Made by a program: the position numbers and the translations under genes. 64,000 nt of DNA from Streptomyces barringtoniae (GTDB lineage Bacteria; Actinomycetota; Actinomycetes; Streptomycetales; Streptomycetaceae). The notes beneath the pieces were generated by a model. That model was given only the letters and a program-made list of their open reading frames with translations, searched no databases and was not told where the DNA came from. The stretch's first letter is position 1, and every line of letters begins with the position of its first letter. This document shows, piece after piece, positions 52,137 to 61,629 of the stretch. The stretch lies in NCBI RefSeq assembly GCF_020819595.1, contig NZ_JAJHNP010000008.1, forward strand, positions 1 to 64,000. Direction: 5' to 3'.

Positions 52137-52931
52137 CTACTCGCCCGGCCACTCCGGCTTGCGCTTCTCGTTGAAGGCCGCCACGCCCTCCGCGCGGTCT
52201 GCAGAGAACGCCACGGTCCGCCACGCGGCGTCCTCGACCTCCAGACCCGCCCGCAGATCGAGTCCCTGCCCCAGCCGCAGCGCCCGCTTGGCGGCGCGCA
52301 GCCCGACCGGCGAGTTGCCGGCGATACCGGTGGCCATGGACAAAGCCTCCTCGCGGTCCCGGCCCTCGTCCACCACCCGGTCGACCAGCCCCAGCTCGGC
52401 CGCCTCCGCCGCCTCCACCCGCCGCGCGGAGAAGATCAGCTCGGCCGCGCGCGCCGCCCCGACCCGGCGCGGCAGCAGCTGCGTACCGCCACCGCCGGGA
52501 ATCACGCCCACGGACACCTCCGGCAGCCCCACCACCGCCGTACGGTCGGCCACGATCAGGTCGCAGGACAGGGCCAGTTCGAAACCGCCGCCGAGCGCGA
52601 AGCCGTGTACGGCCGCGATCGTCGGCATCGGCAGCTCCAGCACCCCGGTGTACGCACCGCGTGTCACCGGCCGCTGGCGGCGCAGGTCCGCGTCGCTGAA
52701 GGAGTTGCGCTCCTTCAGGTCCGCGCCGACGCAGAACGCCCGCTCGTGGGACGAGGTCAGGACCACCACCCGCGCGTCCCGGTCCCCGGCCAGCGCCGAG
52801 CACGCGGTGGAGAGGGAGCGGGCCATCTCCGTGGAGACGGCATTCATGGCCTTGGGCCGGTCCATGACCAGCTCCGCGACGTGACCGTGCCGCCGCACCA
52901 GCACGAACTCCCCGAACCGCTCCTCGCCCAT
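52137..52931 (-). CDS. Enoyl-CoA hydratase/isomerase family protein
   Basis: 264 residues, crotonase fold. The oxyanion-hole segments are SSHERAFCVGADLKERN and AAVHGFALGGGFELALSCDLIVA, and the catalytic-acid region is GLPEVSVGVIPGGGGTQLLPRRVG, with the Glu and Gly residues expected of a true hydratase. The C-terminal helix FNEKRKPEWPGE is typical. It hydrates trans-2-enoyl-CoA in fatty- or branched-chain acid breakdown; the chain specificity is unknown. The ATG at 52931 gives the correct N-terminus. Confidence 0.93.
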   Translation of the reverse strand: MGEERFGEFVLVRRHGHVAELVMDRPKAMNAVSTEMARSLSTACSALAGDRDARVVVLTSSHERAFCVGADLKERNSFSDADLRRQRPVTRGAYTGVLELPMPTIAAVHGFALGGGFELALSCDLIVADRTAVVGLPEVSVGVIPGGGGTQLLPRRVGAARAAELIFSARRVEAAEAAELGLVDRVVDEGRDREEALSMATGIAGNSPVGLRAAKRALRLGQGLDLRAGLEVEDAAWRTVAFSADRAEGVAAFNEKRKPEWPGE

Positions 52932-53139
52932 GACACCCTCCGCCGATCTGTTAACGCGGGTTAACGCACTGACGGCCCGATCATCGCAGCCGTACCCGAT
53001 TCCGGGAAAGTCCAGGGGGCTACGCCCGTTCGAGTGACATCCCGGCCGTCTCACCCCACATCGCCCACAGGAGCGCATAGCGTGCGTCCGCCACGGCACG
53101 CCCGCGGCGCGGCCGGGAGGGGAACCGGGGAGGGGAACC

Positions 53140-53742
53140 ATGGCACCGATACGTGCACAGGCCCGCACCGAAGACGGGGCAGAAGAGCCCGTACGGCGCG
53201 GACGGCACCGCAAACCACGCCCCCGCAAGGTGCTGCTCGCCGCCGGCGGTCTCGCCCTGGCGGCGGGTGTGCTCAGCCTGGTCCGGGTCGCGTCGGAGCC
53301 GGGAGTCGGCGCCCCGGGCACGGCGGAGGCCGAGCCGCGCGGCGGCGCGGGCGGGAGCGCCACGGGCCATGCGGCGAACACCGACGCCACGGTCCTCGCC
53401 GGTCCCACCGCCCTGCCCTCGGCGACGTCCGCCATGGGCGGCAGAAGCCTCGCGCCGACACCCTCGGCCACACCCACCGGTCCGGCCGCGCCCACGACAT
53501 CGGCGGGAGGCACGGCCGTCCCGGCCGCGACCGGCCTCCCGACCGCTCCGGCCTCCACCCCGGGCACCACACCGCGGCCCCCGGCGACGACGTCCGCCCC
53601 GCGCCCGGCCCCGACGACGACCCGGCCCGCGCCGACCACCCCCGCGCCCACGGGGAGCACGACGGACCCGGAGGGCCCCGGCGGGCTGTGCGTACCGGTG
53701 CTGGGCCTGTGCGTGGACGCAGCCGACGGCACCGGGCGCTAG
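53140..53742 (+). CDS. Pro/Thr-rich single-pass membrane protein, 200 aa
   Basis: A basic cytoplasmic N-terminus (VRRGRHRKPRPRK) precedes one helix (VLLAAGGLALAAGVLSLVRVA) and a ~130-residue external Pro/Thr/Ala-rich stalk. It ends in a short cysteine-bearing motif (GGLCVPVLGLCVDAADGTGR). The stalk looks like a spacer carrying a small disulfide knob to the wall surface. No domain is recognised. It stands between the divergent hydratase and the convergent adenylate cyclase. Confidence 0.78.
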   Translation: MAPIRAQARTEDGAEEPVRRGRHRKPRPRKVLLAAGGLALAAGVLSLVRVASEPGVGAPGTAEAEPRGGAGGSATGHAANTDATVLAGPTALPSATSAMGGRSLAPTPSATPTGPAAPTTSAGGTAVPAATGLPTAPASTPGTTPRPPATTSAPRPAPTTTRPAPTTPAPTGSTTDPEGPGGLCVPVLGLCVDAADGTGR

Positions 53743-53768
53743 GCCCTGCCCGGCGCACCACAGGGTGT

Positions 53769-54914
53769 CTACGGCTGGCTGTCGCGGCGTGCCAGCAGCC
53801 AGGGCTCGACCACGCCGAGCCCACGCACCGGACGTTGCCACATCGGCTGGAGCGCGAAACGGTACTTCGGCGGCTCCTCGCCCTCCTTCTCGGCGGCCGC
53901 CGCGGCCTCGGCCGCCTCCGCCTCGGAGGCGGGGGCCTCGCCGGTGCGGATCAGCTCCTCGGCGAAGGCGCTGTCCACCAGCACGGCGTCCCGGGGGGCT
54001 ATCGACGTCAGCCGGGAGGCCAGGTTCACCGTCGTGCCGAACACGTCACCCATGCGCGTGGTGACCGTGCCGAACGCCATGCCGACCCGCAGCTCGGGCA
54101 TCGTCTCGTCGTTCGCCAGCGTCTCCACCAGGCGCAGCGCGATGTCCGCGGCCGTACCGGAGTCGTCCGCCGCGTACAGCACCTCGTCGCCGAGGGTCTT
54201 GATGAGCCGTCCGCCGCGCGCGGCCACCAGGTCGGCGGCGGTGGTCTCGAACGCCTCGACCAGCTCGCCGAGCTCCTCCTCCTCCATCCGGCGGGTCAGC
54301 CGGGTGAACCCGACCAGATCGGCGAAGCCGACGGCGAGCCGCCGGTCGACCATCTCCTCGTCGTCCGCCGACTGCACGACCCGCCCGGCGGAGGCGGCGA
54401 GCTGGCGCCGCCAGACGTAGACCAGGAACTCCTCCAGCTCGGGCAGGAGCAGCTCGACGATCGGGTACGTCACCTCGGTGCGGGTCATCCCGGGCTCGGG
54501 CGGCTCGGTCAGGCCCTCCAGGAAGGAATCCATCTGCCACTCGGCCAAACGGGCGGTGGTCTGCCCGGTGGACCGGGCCACCTGCACCGCCATGGCCTCG
54601 CTGAGCAGCCCCGCCTCGACGAGACCGGCGAGGCGGCGCAGAGCGAGCACGTCGGCCTCGGTGAGCGCCTTGGCCTGCCCGATGTCGGCGAAGCCCATGG
54701 CCCGCCAGAACCGGGACGCCAGCTCCATGGAGACACCGGCGCTACGGGCCGCCTGGAACGGCGTGTAGCGGCGCTCGGCGCCCAGGATGAGCTGTTCGAG
54801 GCGCAGGGCCAGCGGGTCCTCGCCCGGGTCGGCGGCGTGGGCGTCCCCCCGTTCCTGGGGAGGGTCCACCCGGCCGTCCGCGTCCGCGCCGGAGCCCGTG
54901 TCGTCGACGGTCAC
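53769..54914 (-). CDS. cya: Class III adenylate cyclase
   Basis: 381 residues, equal to the S. coelicolor enzyme as I recall it. It makes cAMP from ATP in the cytoplasm, a signal needed for spore germination in S. coelicolor. A helical N-terminal region (~30-150, including LEQLILGAERRYTPFQAARSAGVSMELASRFWRAMGFADIGQ) is followed by the catalytic domain (~160-330): VGFADLVGFTRLTRRM with the metal aspartate, GGRLIKTLGDEVLYAADDSG, GMAFGTVTTRMGDVFGTTVNLASRL. An Ala/Glu-rich loop (SEAEAAEAAAAAEKEGEEP) precedes the C-terminus. Confidence 0.95.
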   Translation of the reverse strand: MTVDDTGSGADADGRVDPPQERGDAHAADPGEDPLALRLEQLILGAERRYTPFQAARSAGVSMELASRFWRAMGFADIGQAKALTEADVLALRRLAGLVEAGLLSEAMAVQVARSTGQTTARLAEWQMDSFLEGLTEPPEPGMTRTEVTYPIVELLLPELEEFLVYVWRRQLAASAGRVVQSADDEEMVDRRLAVGFADLVGFTRLTRRMEEEELGELVEAFETTAADLVAARGGRLIKTLGDEVLYAADDSGTAADIALRLVETLANDETMPELRVGMAFGTVTTRMGDVFGTTVNLASRLTSIAPRDAVLVDSAFAEELIRTGEAPASEAEAAEAAAAAEKEGEEPPKYRFALQPMWQRPVRGLGVVEPWLLARRDSQP

Positions 54915-55085
54915 GCCTGCTGCCCTTCCGATCTGCCGCGGTCAGGTATCGACCGGCCTCAACTCTACGGCAGGTGTGCGCCAGCTCACTCCGTCGGGTT
55001 CGGCCGGGGGTATGTGCTCGGTGCCGGGTACGTGCTGCATGCTTCGGTGGCTGCGCCGGGGAGGTCCGGGGGCCACCGCCGTCGC

Positions 55086-55163
55086 CGGGTGCGGGTCCGT
55101 CGTGGCTGGTCGCGCCCATGCCCGGAGCCGCATGTCGAGACCGCCCGCGCCCCTTGCGGGGCG
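55086..55163 (-). repeat. Streptomyces intergenic repeat, copy 4 (inverted)
   Basis: On the minus strand: GCGCCCCGCAAGGGGCGCG, then CATGCGGCTCCGGGCATGGGCGCGA, then CCAGCCACGACGGACCCGC. It fills the gap between cya and birA. Confidence 0.8.
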
Positions 55164-55198
55164 CTGCGGGCGGCCGCGCCGCCAGGCGCCGCCTTCCC

Positions 55199-56059
55199 CT
55201 AGGCGGGACGCAAGTGCACGATGTCCCCCGCCCCCACCGGCTCCTGCACCCCCGCCTGCGTCGCGATGACAAGGCGGCCGTCCCCGTCGATCGCCACCGC
55301 CTCGCCGACGACCGACCGCTCCCCCGGCAGCTCGGCCCGCACGGTGCGTCCCAGCGTCGCGCAGCCCGCCGCGTAGGCCTCCTGAAGACCGCTCACCGCG
55401 GGATCACCCCCGGCGCCCCGCCACCGCCCGTACCAGTCCTCCAGCGCCCGCAGCACCGCCCGCAGCAGCGGATCGCGGTCCGTGCTCACCGCGTCCGCCA
55501 GCGCAAGCGACCCCGCCTGCGGGACCGGCAGTTCCTCCGCCCGCAGGGTGACGTTGATGCCGACGCCGATGACCACACCGTCCTCACCGGCCCGCTCGGC
55601 GAGGATGCCCCCCGCCTTGCGTTCCTCACCCCCCACGGTCACCAGCAGGTCGTTCGGCCACTTCAGGGCCGTGTCCACGCCCGCCGCCCGGGACAGCCCG
55701 GTCGCCACGGCGACGCCCGTGAGCAGCGGCAGCCAGCCCCACCGGGCCACCGGCACCTCGGCGGGCCGCAGGAACACGGAGAAGAACAGGCCCGAGCGCG
55801 CCGGCGCCGTCCACCGGCGGTCCAGGCGCCCCTTGCCCGCCGTCTGCTCCTCCGCCACCAGCACCGCCCCCTCGTCCGCCTTCCCCGCGGCGGCCCGGGC
55901 GACCAGGTCGGAGTTGGTGGAGCCGGTGCGCTGCACCACGTCCACCCCGCTGTACAGGCTCCCCTCCCGGACCAGCGCGCGCCGCAGTGCCGCGGCGTTC
56001 AGCGGCGGACGGTCCAGGTCGGACCAGCGGCTGTCATCTGATGCATTGTGCGGCGTCAT
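55199..56059 (-). CDS. birA: Biotin-protein ligase
   Basis: 286 residues. BirA makes biotinyl-AMP and transfers biotin to the lysine of carboxylase BCCP domains, here presumably K555 of AccA2. Motifs are VDVVQRTGSTNSDLVARA, AEEQTAGKGRLDRRWTAPARSGLFFSVFLRP (biotin-binding GRLDRRW variant of GRGRxGR) and ALKWPNDLLVTVGGEERKAGGILAER. The N-terminal HTH of E. coli BirA is absent, so it is a ligase without repressor function. The ATG at 56059 is used. It is divergent from pccB. Confidence 0.94.
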   Translation of the reverse strand: MTPHNASDDSRWSDLDRPPLNAAALRRALVREGSLYSGVDVVQRTGSTNSDLVARAAAGKADEGAVLVAEEQTAGKGRLDRRWTAPARSGLFFSVFLRPAEVPVARWGWLPLLTGVAVATGLSRAAGVDTALKWPNDLLVTVGGEERKAGGILAERAGEDGVVIGVGINVTLRAEELPVPQAGSLALADAVSTDRDPLLRAVLRALEDWYGRWRGAGGDPAVSGLQEAYAAGCATLGRTVRAELPGERSVVGEAVAIDGDGRLVIATQAGVQEPVGAGDIVHLRPA

Positions 56060-56113
56060 GCAAGTCACCCTAGGTGTGGGAAACGCCGCACTGCCGACCC
56101 ACATGCCCAGCAC

Positions 56114-56130
56114 TACTCTACGGATGAGTA
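56114..56130. promoter_or_regulatory. TACTC-N7-GAGTA inverted repeat upstream of pccB
   Basis: TACTC (56114-56118) and GAGTA (56126-56130) sit 40 bp before the pccB start in the birA-pccB gap. The half-site is shared with the palindrome at 58026-58041. Confidence 0.4.
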
Positions 56131-56169
56131 ACCGTCCCCCCTTTTGAGCAGGCAGGGAGCCGCATCCCG

Positions 56170-57789
56170 ATGTCCGAGCCGGAAGAGCGTCAAGAGATCC
56201 ACGAGACTCAAGGGATCGATATCCACACCACCGCGGGCAAGCTCGCGGATCTCCAGCGCCGCATCGACGAGGCGACGCACGCCGGCTCGGAACGCGCCGT
56301 CGAAAAGCAGCACGCCAAGGGCAAGCTGACGGCCCGTGAGCGGATCGAGCTGCTGCTCGACGAGGACTCCTTCGTCGAGCTCGACGAGTTCGCCCGGCAC
56401 CGGTCCACGAACTTCGGCCTGGAGAAGAACCGGCCGTACGGGGACGGTGTCGTCACCGGGTACGGCACCGTCGACGGCCGTCCCGTCGCCGTCTTCTCCC
56501 AGGACTTCACCGTCTTCGGCGGCGCCCTCGGCGAGGTCTACGGCCAGAAGATCGTCAAGGTGATGGACTTCGCGCTGAAGACCGGCTGCCCGGTCATCGG
56601 CATCAACGACTCCGGCGGGGCACGGATCCAGGAGGGCGTCGCCTCCCTGGGCGCCTACGGCGAGATCTTCCGCCGCAACACCCACGCCAGCGGCGTCATC
56701 CCGCAGATCTCGCTGGTCGTCGGGCCCTGCGCGGGCGGCGCGGTGTACTCCCCGGCCATCACCGACTTCACGGTCATGGTCGACCAGACCTCGCACATGT
56801 TCATCACCGGCCCCGACGTCATCAAGACCGTCACCGGCGAGGACGTCGGTTTCGAGGAGCTCGGCGGCGCCCGCACCCACAACGCCGTCTCCGGTGTGGC
56901 CCACCACATGGCGGGCGACGAGAAGGACGCCATCGAGTACATCAAGCAGCTGCTGTCGTACCTGCCGTCCAACAACCTCAGCGAGGCCCCGGTCTTCCCG
57001 GAGGAGGCGGACCTCACCGTCACCGACGAGGACCGCGAGCTGGACACCGTCGTCCCGGACAGCGCGAACCAGCCGTACGACATCCGCACGGTGGTCGAAC
57101 ACGTCCTGGACGACGGCGAGTTCTTCGAGACCCAGGCGCTGTTCGCGCCGAACATGGTCACCGGCTTCGGGCGTGTCGAGGGCTACCCCGTCGGCATCGT
57201 CGCCAACCAGCCCATGCAGTTCGCCGGCTGCCTGGACATCGACGCCTCCGAGAAGGCCGCCCGGTTCGTGCGCACCTGCGACGCGTTCAACGTCCCGGTG
57301 CTGACCTTCGTGGATGTCCCCGGCTTCCTGCCGGGCGTCGACCAGGAGCACACCGGCATCATCCGGCGCGGCGCCAAGCTGATCTACGCCTACGCCGAGG
57401 CCACCGTCCCGCTCATCACGGTCATCACCCGCAAGGCCTTCGGCGGCGCCTACGACGTCATGGGCTCCAAGCACCTGGGCGCCGACCTCAACCTGGCCTG
57501 GCCGACCGCCCAGATCGCCGTCATGGGCGCCCAGGGCGCGGTCAACATCCTGCACCGCCGCACCATCGCCGAGGCGGAGTCCTCCGGAAACGGCGAGGCC
57601 ACGCGGGCGCGGCTGATCCAGGAGTACGAGGACACCCTCCTCAACCCCTACATCGCGGCCGAGCGCGGCTACGTCGACGCGGTGATCATGCCGTCCGACA
57701 CCCGCGCCCACATCGTCCGCGGCCTGCGTCAGCTGCGCACGAAGCGGGAATCCCTGCCTCCGAAGAAGCACGGCAACATCCCCCTGTAA
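56170..57789 (+). CDS. pccB: Propionyl-CoA carboxylase beta (carboxyltransferase) subunit
   Basis: 539 residues. PccB moves carboxyl from biotin to propionyl-CoA, giving methylmalonyl-CoA, a precursor of polyketides. Motifs are [72 protein letters not shown] and the C-terminal oxyanion region [14 protein letters not shown]...[10 protein letters not shown]. The Asp in GGAYDVMG (residue 429) corresponds, as I remember, to D422 of S. coelicolor PccB, which sets propionyl-CoA preference. It works with AccA2 (59779) and PccE (57799). Confidence 0.95.
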   Translation: MSEPEERQEIHETQGIDIHTTAGKLADLQRRIDEATHAGSERAVEKQHAKGKLTARERIELLLDEDSFVELDEFARHRSTNFGLEKNRPYGDGVVTGYGTVDGRPVAVFSQDFTVFGGALGEVYGQKIVKVMDFALKTGCPVIGINDSGGARIQEGVASLGAYGEIFRRNTHASGVIPQISLVVGPCAGGAVYSPAITDFTVMVDQTSHMFITGPDVIKTVTGEDVGFEELGGARTHNAVSGVAHHMAGDEKDAIEYIKQLLSYLPSNNLSEAPVFPEEADLTVTDEDRELDTVVPDSANQPYDIRTVVEHVLDDGEFFETQALFAPNMVTGFGRVEGYPVGIVANQPMQFAGCLDIDASEKAARFVRTCDAFNVPVLTFVDVPGFLPGVDQEHTGIIRRGAKLIYAYAEATVPLITVITRKAFGGAYDVMGSKHLGADLNLAWPTAQIAVMGAQGAVNILHRRTIAEAESSGNGEATRARLIQEYEDTLLNPYIAAERGYVDAVIMPSDTRAHIVRGLRQLRTKRESLPPKKHGNIPL

Positions 57790-57798
57790 GGAGCCGCT

Positions 57799-58008
57799 GT
57801 GACGATCAGAGTCGTACGGGGCAACCCGACCCCGGAGGAGCTGGCCGCCGCCCTGGCGGTGGTCCGCGCCCGCGCCGCGGCGGCAGCGGCAACGCCGCCC
57901 GGCGCGAAGGGCCCGAGGGACGCGTGGTCCGACCCGGGCAGGATCGCGGGCGCCCACCTGCCCAAGCCGGGCCCGGCGTCCTGGACCCGCACGTACTGGC
58001 CGGGCTGA
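57799..58008 (+). CDS. pccE: Acyl-CoA carboxylase epsilon subunit
   Basis: 69 residues starting at GTG 57799 behind TAAGGAGCCGCT. Epsilon subunits are small and found only in actinobacteria; they bridge and activate the beta and alpha subunits. The start IRVVRGNPTPEELAAALAVVRARAAAAAATP and the end WTRTYWPG are characteristic. It lies 9 nt after pccB. Confidence 0.9.
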   Translation: MTIRVVRGNPTPEELAAALAVVRARAAAAAATPPGAKGPRDAWSDPGRIAGAHLPKPGPASWTRTYWPG

Positions 58009-58025
58009 GGCGCGACGCCCCAACT

Positions 58026-58041
58026 TGAGTAGCAGTACTCA
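58026..58041. promoter_or_regulatory. Perfect palindrome TGAGTA-GCAG-TACTCA
   Basis: A 6-4-6 inverted repeat 36 bp before the small tail-anchored gene at 58077, sharing its half-site with the repeat upstream of pccB. Confidence 0.5.
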
Positions 58042-58076
58042 GGCGTCCGGCCGCCACCCGGCCGCACGCTGGACGA

Positions 58077-58205
58077 GTGCTGTGGTCAGACCCCGAGAAC
58101 GAGCCGCCGAAGGAGCTGCGCGACGCGCAGGACATGCTTCGGCGGCTCGGCTTCCTCATGGCCCTGGCCATGATCCTGGCCATGGTCGTGATCGGCCTGA
58201 GCTAG
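58077..58205 (+). CDS. 42-residue tail-anchored membrane protein between pccE and maf
   Basis: GTG 58077 to TAG 58203-58205. The N-terminal half is charged (LWSDPENEPPKELRDAQDMLRRLG), and the C-terminal half is one hydrophobic helix (FLMALAMILAMVVIGLS) ending at the membrane. Codon use is Streptomyces-like. I recall a small conserved ORF at this site in S. coelicolor (about SCO4924). No function known. Confidence 0.75.
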   Translation: MLWSDPENEPPKELRDAQDMLRRLGFLMALAMILAMVVIGLS

Positions 58206-58219
58206 CGCGGCGACGGGGC

Positions 58220-58225
58220 TAACCT
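58220..58225 (+). promoter_or_regulatory. -10 hexamer TAACCT of a leaderless maf transcript
   Basis: It ends 6 nt before the ATG at 58232 with no ribosome site, so maf may have its own promoter inside the pcc cluster. Confidence 0.45.
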
Positions 58226-58231
58226 GACGGC

Positions 58232-58849
58232 ATGACTGCCAAGCCACGCCGCCGCCTGATCCTCGCCTCCCGGTCCCCCGCCCGCCTGGGCCTCCTGCGG
58301 CAGGCCGGCCTCGATCCCGAGGTGATCGTGAGCGGCGTCGACGAAGACGCCCTCACCGCCCCCACCCCGGCGGAGCTGGCGCTCGCCCTGGCCGAGGCGA
58401 AGGCCTCGGTCGTGGCGGCGAAGCCGGAGGTGCAGGGCGCCCTGGTGATCGGCTGCGACTCGGTGCTGGAGCTGGACGGGCACGCCCTCGGCAAGCCCGC
58501 CGACGCCGAAGAGGCGACCGCCCGCTGGAAGGCGATGCGCGGGCGCGCCGGGACCCTCCAGACGGGCCACTGCATCTGGGACACGACCGCCAAGCGGTAC
58601 GTCTCCGGCACCGCCTCCACCGTGGTCCGCTTCGGCGAACCGAGCGACGAGGAGATCGCGGCGTACGTGGCCTCCGGCGAACCCCTCTACGTCGCCGGGG
58701 CCTTCACCCTGGACGGCCGTTCGGCGCCGTTCATCGAGGGCATCGACGGCGACCACGGCAACGTGATCGGCATCAGCCTGCCCCTGGTGCGCAAGCTGCT
58801 GGCGGAACTGGGCGTCGGCATCACGGAGTTGTGGTCGCCGGCCGAGTGA
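58232..58849 (+). CDS. maf: Maf-family nucleotide pyrophosphatase
   Basis: 205 residues. Maf proteins hydrolyse non-canonical or modified nucleoside triphosphates to monophosphates and restrain cell division. The signature [19 protein letters not shown], then [43 protein letters not shown], and [37 protein letters not shown], are complete. It overlaps the convergent gene at 58821 by 29 bp. Confidence 0.94.
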   Translation: MTAKPRRRLILASRSPARLGLLRQAGLDPEVIVSGVDEDALTAPTPAELALALAEAKASVVAAKPEVQGALVIGCDSVLELDGHALGKPADAEEATARWKAMRGRAGTLQTGHCIWDTTAKRYVSGTASTVVRFGEPSDEEIAAYVASGEPLYVAGAFTLDGRSAPFIEGIDGDHGNVIGISLPLVRKLLAELGVGITELWSPAE

Positions 58850-59414
58850 CCTGGGCGGGCACGGCGTCCTGCGGCTCGTCGTCCCCGCCGTCCCCGTCCT
58901 GCGGCTCGTCCGTACGGGGGGCGGGTACGGCCGCTCCGGCCGGGATCCCGGCCGGCTCGGTCGCGGCTTCCGGGCCCCCGTCCGCCCCCGCCCCGTCGCC
59001 CGGGGCGGCCGGCTGCGGGCCGCCCTCGCGGTCGTACGTCATCAGGAGCAGGACGACGAGGCCGAGCACCACCACCATGAACAGGAACGCCGTCCAGCCG
59101 ACCAGGCCCCAGGCGAAGGCGCCCAGCAGGCCGTGCACGACCGCCGCGCTGATCAGCAGGACGCGGCCGAAGCCCGCGGGGGCCCGGTCGCGTATCGCGA
59201 CCAGGACGGCCACCAGCGCGCACAGCGCGAAGTAGAGGCCGAAGACGAGGCCGCCGATCTTCGAGGACGTCGACATCACGTTCGGATCGAGGCCGGCCAG
59301 GGACATCTGCTGCCGGTCGACGACCACGCCGAGGAACCAGTTCAGCGCCGCGACGAAGAACGCCTCCGCCAGAAGGACGACCGCCACGACCCATGCCACC
59401 GGTCTGCGCACCAC
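58821..59414 (-). CDS. Four-helix membrane protein with long Pro/Asp-rich C-terminus
   Basis: 197 residues. Four helices: [73 protein letters not shown] and [19 protein letters not shown]. The C-terminal ~75 residues are hydrophilic and Pro/Ala/Asp-rich ([19 protein letters not shown]). The GTG at 59414 (or 59411) behind GTGGGGACC is the first start after a stretch of codons with none; ATG 59555 is possible but unlikely. Its 3' end overlaps maf. Unknown function. Confidence 0.75.
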   Translation of the reverse strand: MVRRPVAWVVAVVLLAEAFFVAALNWFLGVVVDRQQMSLAGLDPNVMSTSSKIGGLVFGLYFALCALVAVLVAIRDRAPAGFGRVLLISAAVVHGLLGAFAWGLVGWTAFLFMVVVLGLVVLLLMTYDREGGPQPAAPGDGAGADGGPEAATEPAGIPAGAAVPAPRTDEPQDGDGGDDEPQDAVPAQVTRPATTTP

Positions 59415-59778
59415 CGGTCCCCACCCACTCTCAAGCCATGCCGCTGTTACCCCAGGTACGTTCGAGTCGTCATGAACGCTACTAACGGGTAAACCCCGGG
59501 ACAAGGGTTCGCGCAGCAGCAAAGAATCATTGGGCCATTCGTAGGGACTCGACAAAGAAACAGAGTGGGCCGCAGCACGCCCTCACAGAGACCTTGACCA
59601 CACGACGGGGCTAGGGTTTCCGGGAGGAGCCCTGCGTACCGAGGTGCGACAAGGCTTTTCGCGGGTCGAGCGCGCCTCGAATCACGCTCCGTGTGGGCAA
59701 GCTCACCATCGGGGATGGGTCGAAGTGCCGTGTCGGCAGTCCCTAAACTCGGCTTGTTTCAAGGAGGGAGCCTCAATC
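59415..59778. other. Intergenic region upstream of accA2
   Basis: 364 nt without a convincing gene. It must hold the promoters of the leftward gene (start 59414) and accA2. Possible elements are TTGACC at about 59593 with TAGGGT close by (spacer too short for a normal promoter) and TAAACT at about 59742 near the accA2 ribosome site AAGGAGGG. I see no strong hairpin or riboswitch. Confidence 0.4.
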
Positions 59779-61551
59779 GTGCGCAAGGTGCTCATCGCCA
59801 ACCGTGGCGAAATCGCTGTCCGCGTGGCCCGGGCCTGCCGGGACGCCGGGATCGCGAGCGTGGCCGTCTACGCCGACCCGGACCGGGACGCTCTGCATGT
59901 CCGCGCCGCGGATGAGGCGTTCGCCCTGGGCGGTGACACCCCGGCCGGCAGCTACCTGGACATCCAGAAGGTCCTGAACGCCGCGCGGGAGTCCGGCGCG
60001 GATGCCGTCCATCCGGGTTACGGCTTCCTCTCGGAGAACGCCGAATTCGCCCAGGCGGTGCTGGACGCGGGACTGATCTGGATCGGCCCGCCGCCGCAGG
60101 CCATCCGCGACCTCGGCGACAAGGTGGCCGCCCGCCACATCGCCCAGCGCGCCGGCGCCCCGCTGGTGGCCGGCACCCCCGACCCGGTCTCCGGTGCCGA
60201 GGAGGTCGTGGCCTTCGCCGAGCAGCACGGCCTGCCCATCGCGATCAAGGCCGCCTTCGGCGGTGGCGGCCGCGGCCTGAAGGTCGCCCGCACCCTCGAA
60301 GAGGTCCCCGAGCTGTACGAGTCGGCCGTGCGCGAGGCGGTCGCCGCCTTCGGTCGCGGCGAGTGCTTCGTGGAGCGCTACCTGGACCGCCCGCGGCACG
60401 TGGAGACGCAGTGCCTGGCGGACAAGCACGGCAACGTGGTCGTCGTATCGACGCGTGACTGCTCGCTGCAGCGCCGTCACCAGAAGCTGGTCGAGGAGGC
60501 CCCGGCGCCGTTCCTGTCCGAGGAGCAGGTCGCCGAGCTGTACCGCGCCTCCAAGGCCATCCTGAAGGAGGCCGGCTACGTCGGCGCCGGCACCTGTGAG
60601 TTCCTGGTCGGCCAGGACGGCACGATCTCCTTCCTGGAGGTCAACACCCGCCTGCAGGTCGAGCACCCGGTGACCGAGGAGGTCGCCGGCATCGACCTGG
60701 TGCGCGAGATGTTCCGCATCGCCGACGGCGAGGAACTCGGCTACGACGACCCGGCGCTGCGCGGCCACTCCTTCGAGTTCCGCATCAACGGCGAGGACCC
60801 CGGCCGCAACTTCCTGCCCGCCCCCGGCACGGTGACGAGGTTCGACGCGCCGTCGGGCCCCGGTGTCCGCCTGGACGCCGGCGTGGAGTCGGGCAGCGTG
60901 ATCGGCCCGGCCTGGGACTCCCTGCTCGCCAAGCTGATCGTCACGGGCCGTACCCGCAAGGAGGCCCTGGAGCGCGCCGCCCGCGCCCTGGACGAGTTCC
61001 AGGTCGAGGGCATGGCCACCGCGATCCCCTTCCACCGCACGGTGGTCAGGGACCCGGCGTTCGCCCCCGAACTGACCGGCTCGGACGCACCGTTCACGGT
61101 CCACACCCGCTGGATCGAGACCGAGTTCGTCAACGAGATCAAGCCGTTCGCCGCCCCCGCCGACGTCGAGGCGGAGGAGGAGACGGGCCGCGAGACGGTC
61201 GTCGTCGAGGTCGGCGGCAAGCGCCTGGAGGTCTCCCTCCCGGCCTCCCTCGGCATGTCCCTGGCCCGCACCGGCCTCGCGGCCGGCGCCAAGCCCAAGC
61301 GCCGCGCGGCCAAGAAGTCCGGCCCCGTCGCCTCCGGAGACACCCTCGCCTCCCCGATGCAGGGCACGATCGTCAAGGTCGCGGTCGAGGAGGGCCAGGA
61401 GGTCAAGGAAGGCGACCTGGTCGTCGTCCTGGAGGCCATGAAGATGGAACAGCCGCTGAACGCGCACAAGGCGGGCACCATCAAGGGCCTGAGCGCGGAG
61501 GTCGGCGCGTCCGTCACCTCGGGCGCGGCGATCTGCGAGATCAAGGACTGA
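59779..61551 (+). CDS. accA2: Acyl-CoA carboxylase alpha subunit (biotin carboxylase + BCCP)
   Basis: 590 residues, as in S. coelicolor AccA2. Biotin carboxylase occupies ~1-450: [56 protein letters not shown]-grasp loop [15 protein letters not shown] linker with Lys/Ala ([11 protein letters not shown]) precedes the BCCP domain with the biotin lysine K555 in [14 protein letters not shown]. It carboxylates its own biotin with bicarbonate and ATP and serves several beta subunits, including PccB. The GTG at 59779 follows AAGGAGGGAGCC. A terminator follows at 61573-61602. Confidence 0.95.
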   Translation: MRKVLIANRGEIAVRVARACRDAGIASVAVYADPDRDALHVRAADEAFALGGDTPAGSYLDIQKVLNAARESGADAVHPGYGFLSENAEFAQAVLDAGLIWIGPPPQAIRDLGDKVAARHIAQRAGAPLVAGTPDPVSGAEEVVAFAEQHGLPIAIKAAFGGGGRGLKVARTLEEVPELYESAVREAVAAFGRGECFVERYLDRPRHVETQCLADKHGNVVVVSTRDCSLQRRHQKLVEEAPAPFLSEEQVAELYRASKAILKEAGYVGAGTCEFLVGQDGTISFLEVNTRLQVEHPVTEEVAGIDLVREMFRIADGEELGYDDPALRGHSFEFRINGEDPGRNFLPAPGTVTRFDAPSGPGVRLDAGVESGSVIGPAWDSLLAKLIVTGRTRKEALERAARALDEFQVEGMATAIPFHRTVVRDPAFAPELTGSDAPFTVHTRWIETEFVNEIKPFAAPADVEAEEETGRETVVVEVGGKRLEVSLPASLGMSLARTGLAAGAKPKRRAAKKSGPVASGDTLASPMQGTIVKVAVEEGQEVKEGDLVVVLEAMKMEQPLNAHKAGTIKGLSAEVGASVTSGAAICEIKD

Positions 61552-61572
61552 AGTCCGGCACCACGTCAGTGA

Positions 61573-61602
61573 GTTGGCCTCCGGCGCCTGCCGGGGGCCA
61601 AC
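61573..61602 (+). terminator. accA2 terminator
   Basis: GTTGGCC-T-CCGGC (61573-61585) pairs with GCCGG-G-GGCCAAC (61590-61602) around GCCT with one mismatch, 21 nt after the stop. Confidence 0.85.
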
Positions 61603-61617
61603 TGCTTTCCCGGGCCC

Positions 61618-61623
61618 TAAGCT
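61618..61623 (+). promoter_or_regulatory. -10 hexamer TAAGCT of the leaderless EACC1-like gene
   Basis: It ends 6 nt before the GTG at 61630; same hexamer and spacing as at 881-886. No ribosome site. Confidence 0.5.
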
Positions 61624-61629
61624 GGCCGC

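Noticed and set aside
58821-59555. Longer 244-codon version of the membrane protein starting at ATG 59555
   Set aside because: The extra N-terminus is polar, lacks family character and crosses the accA2 upstream region. GTG 59414 has a better ribosome site.
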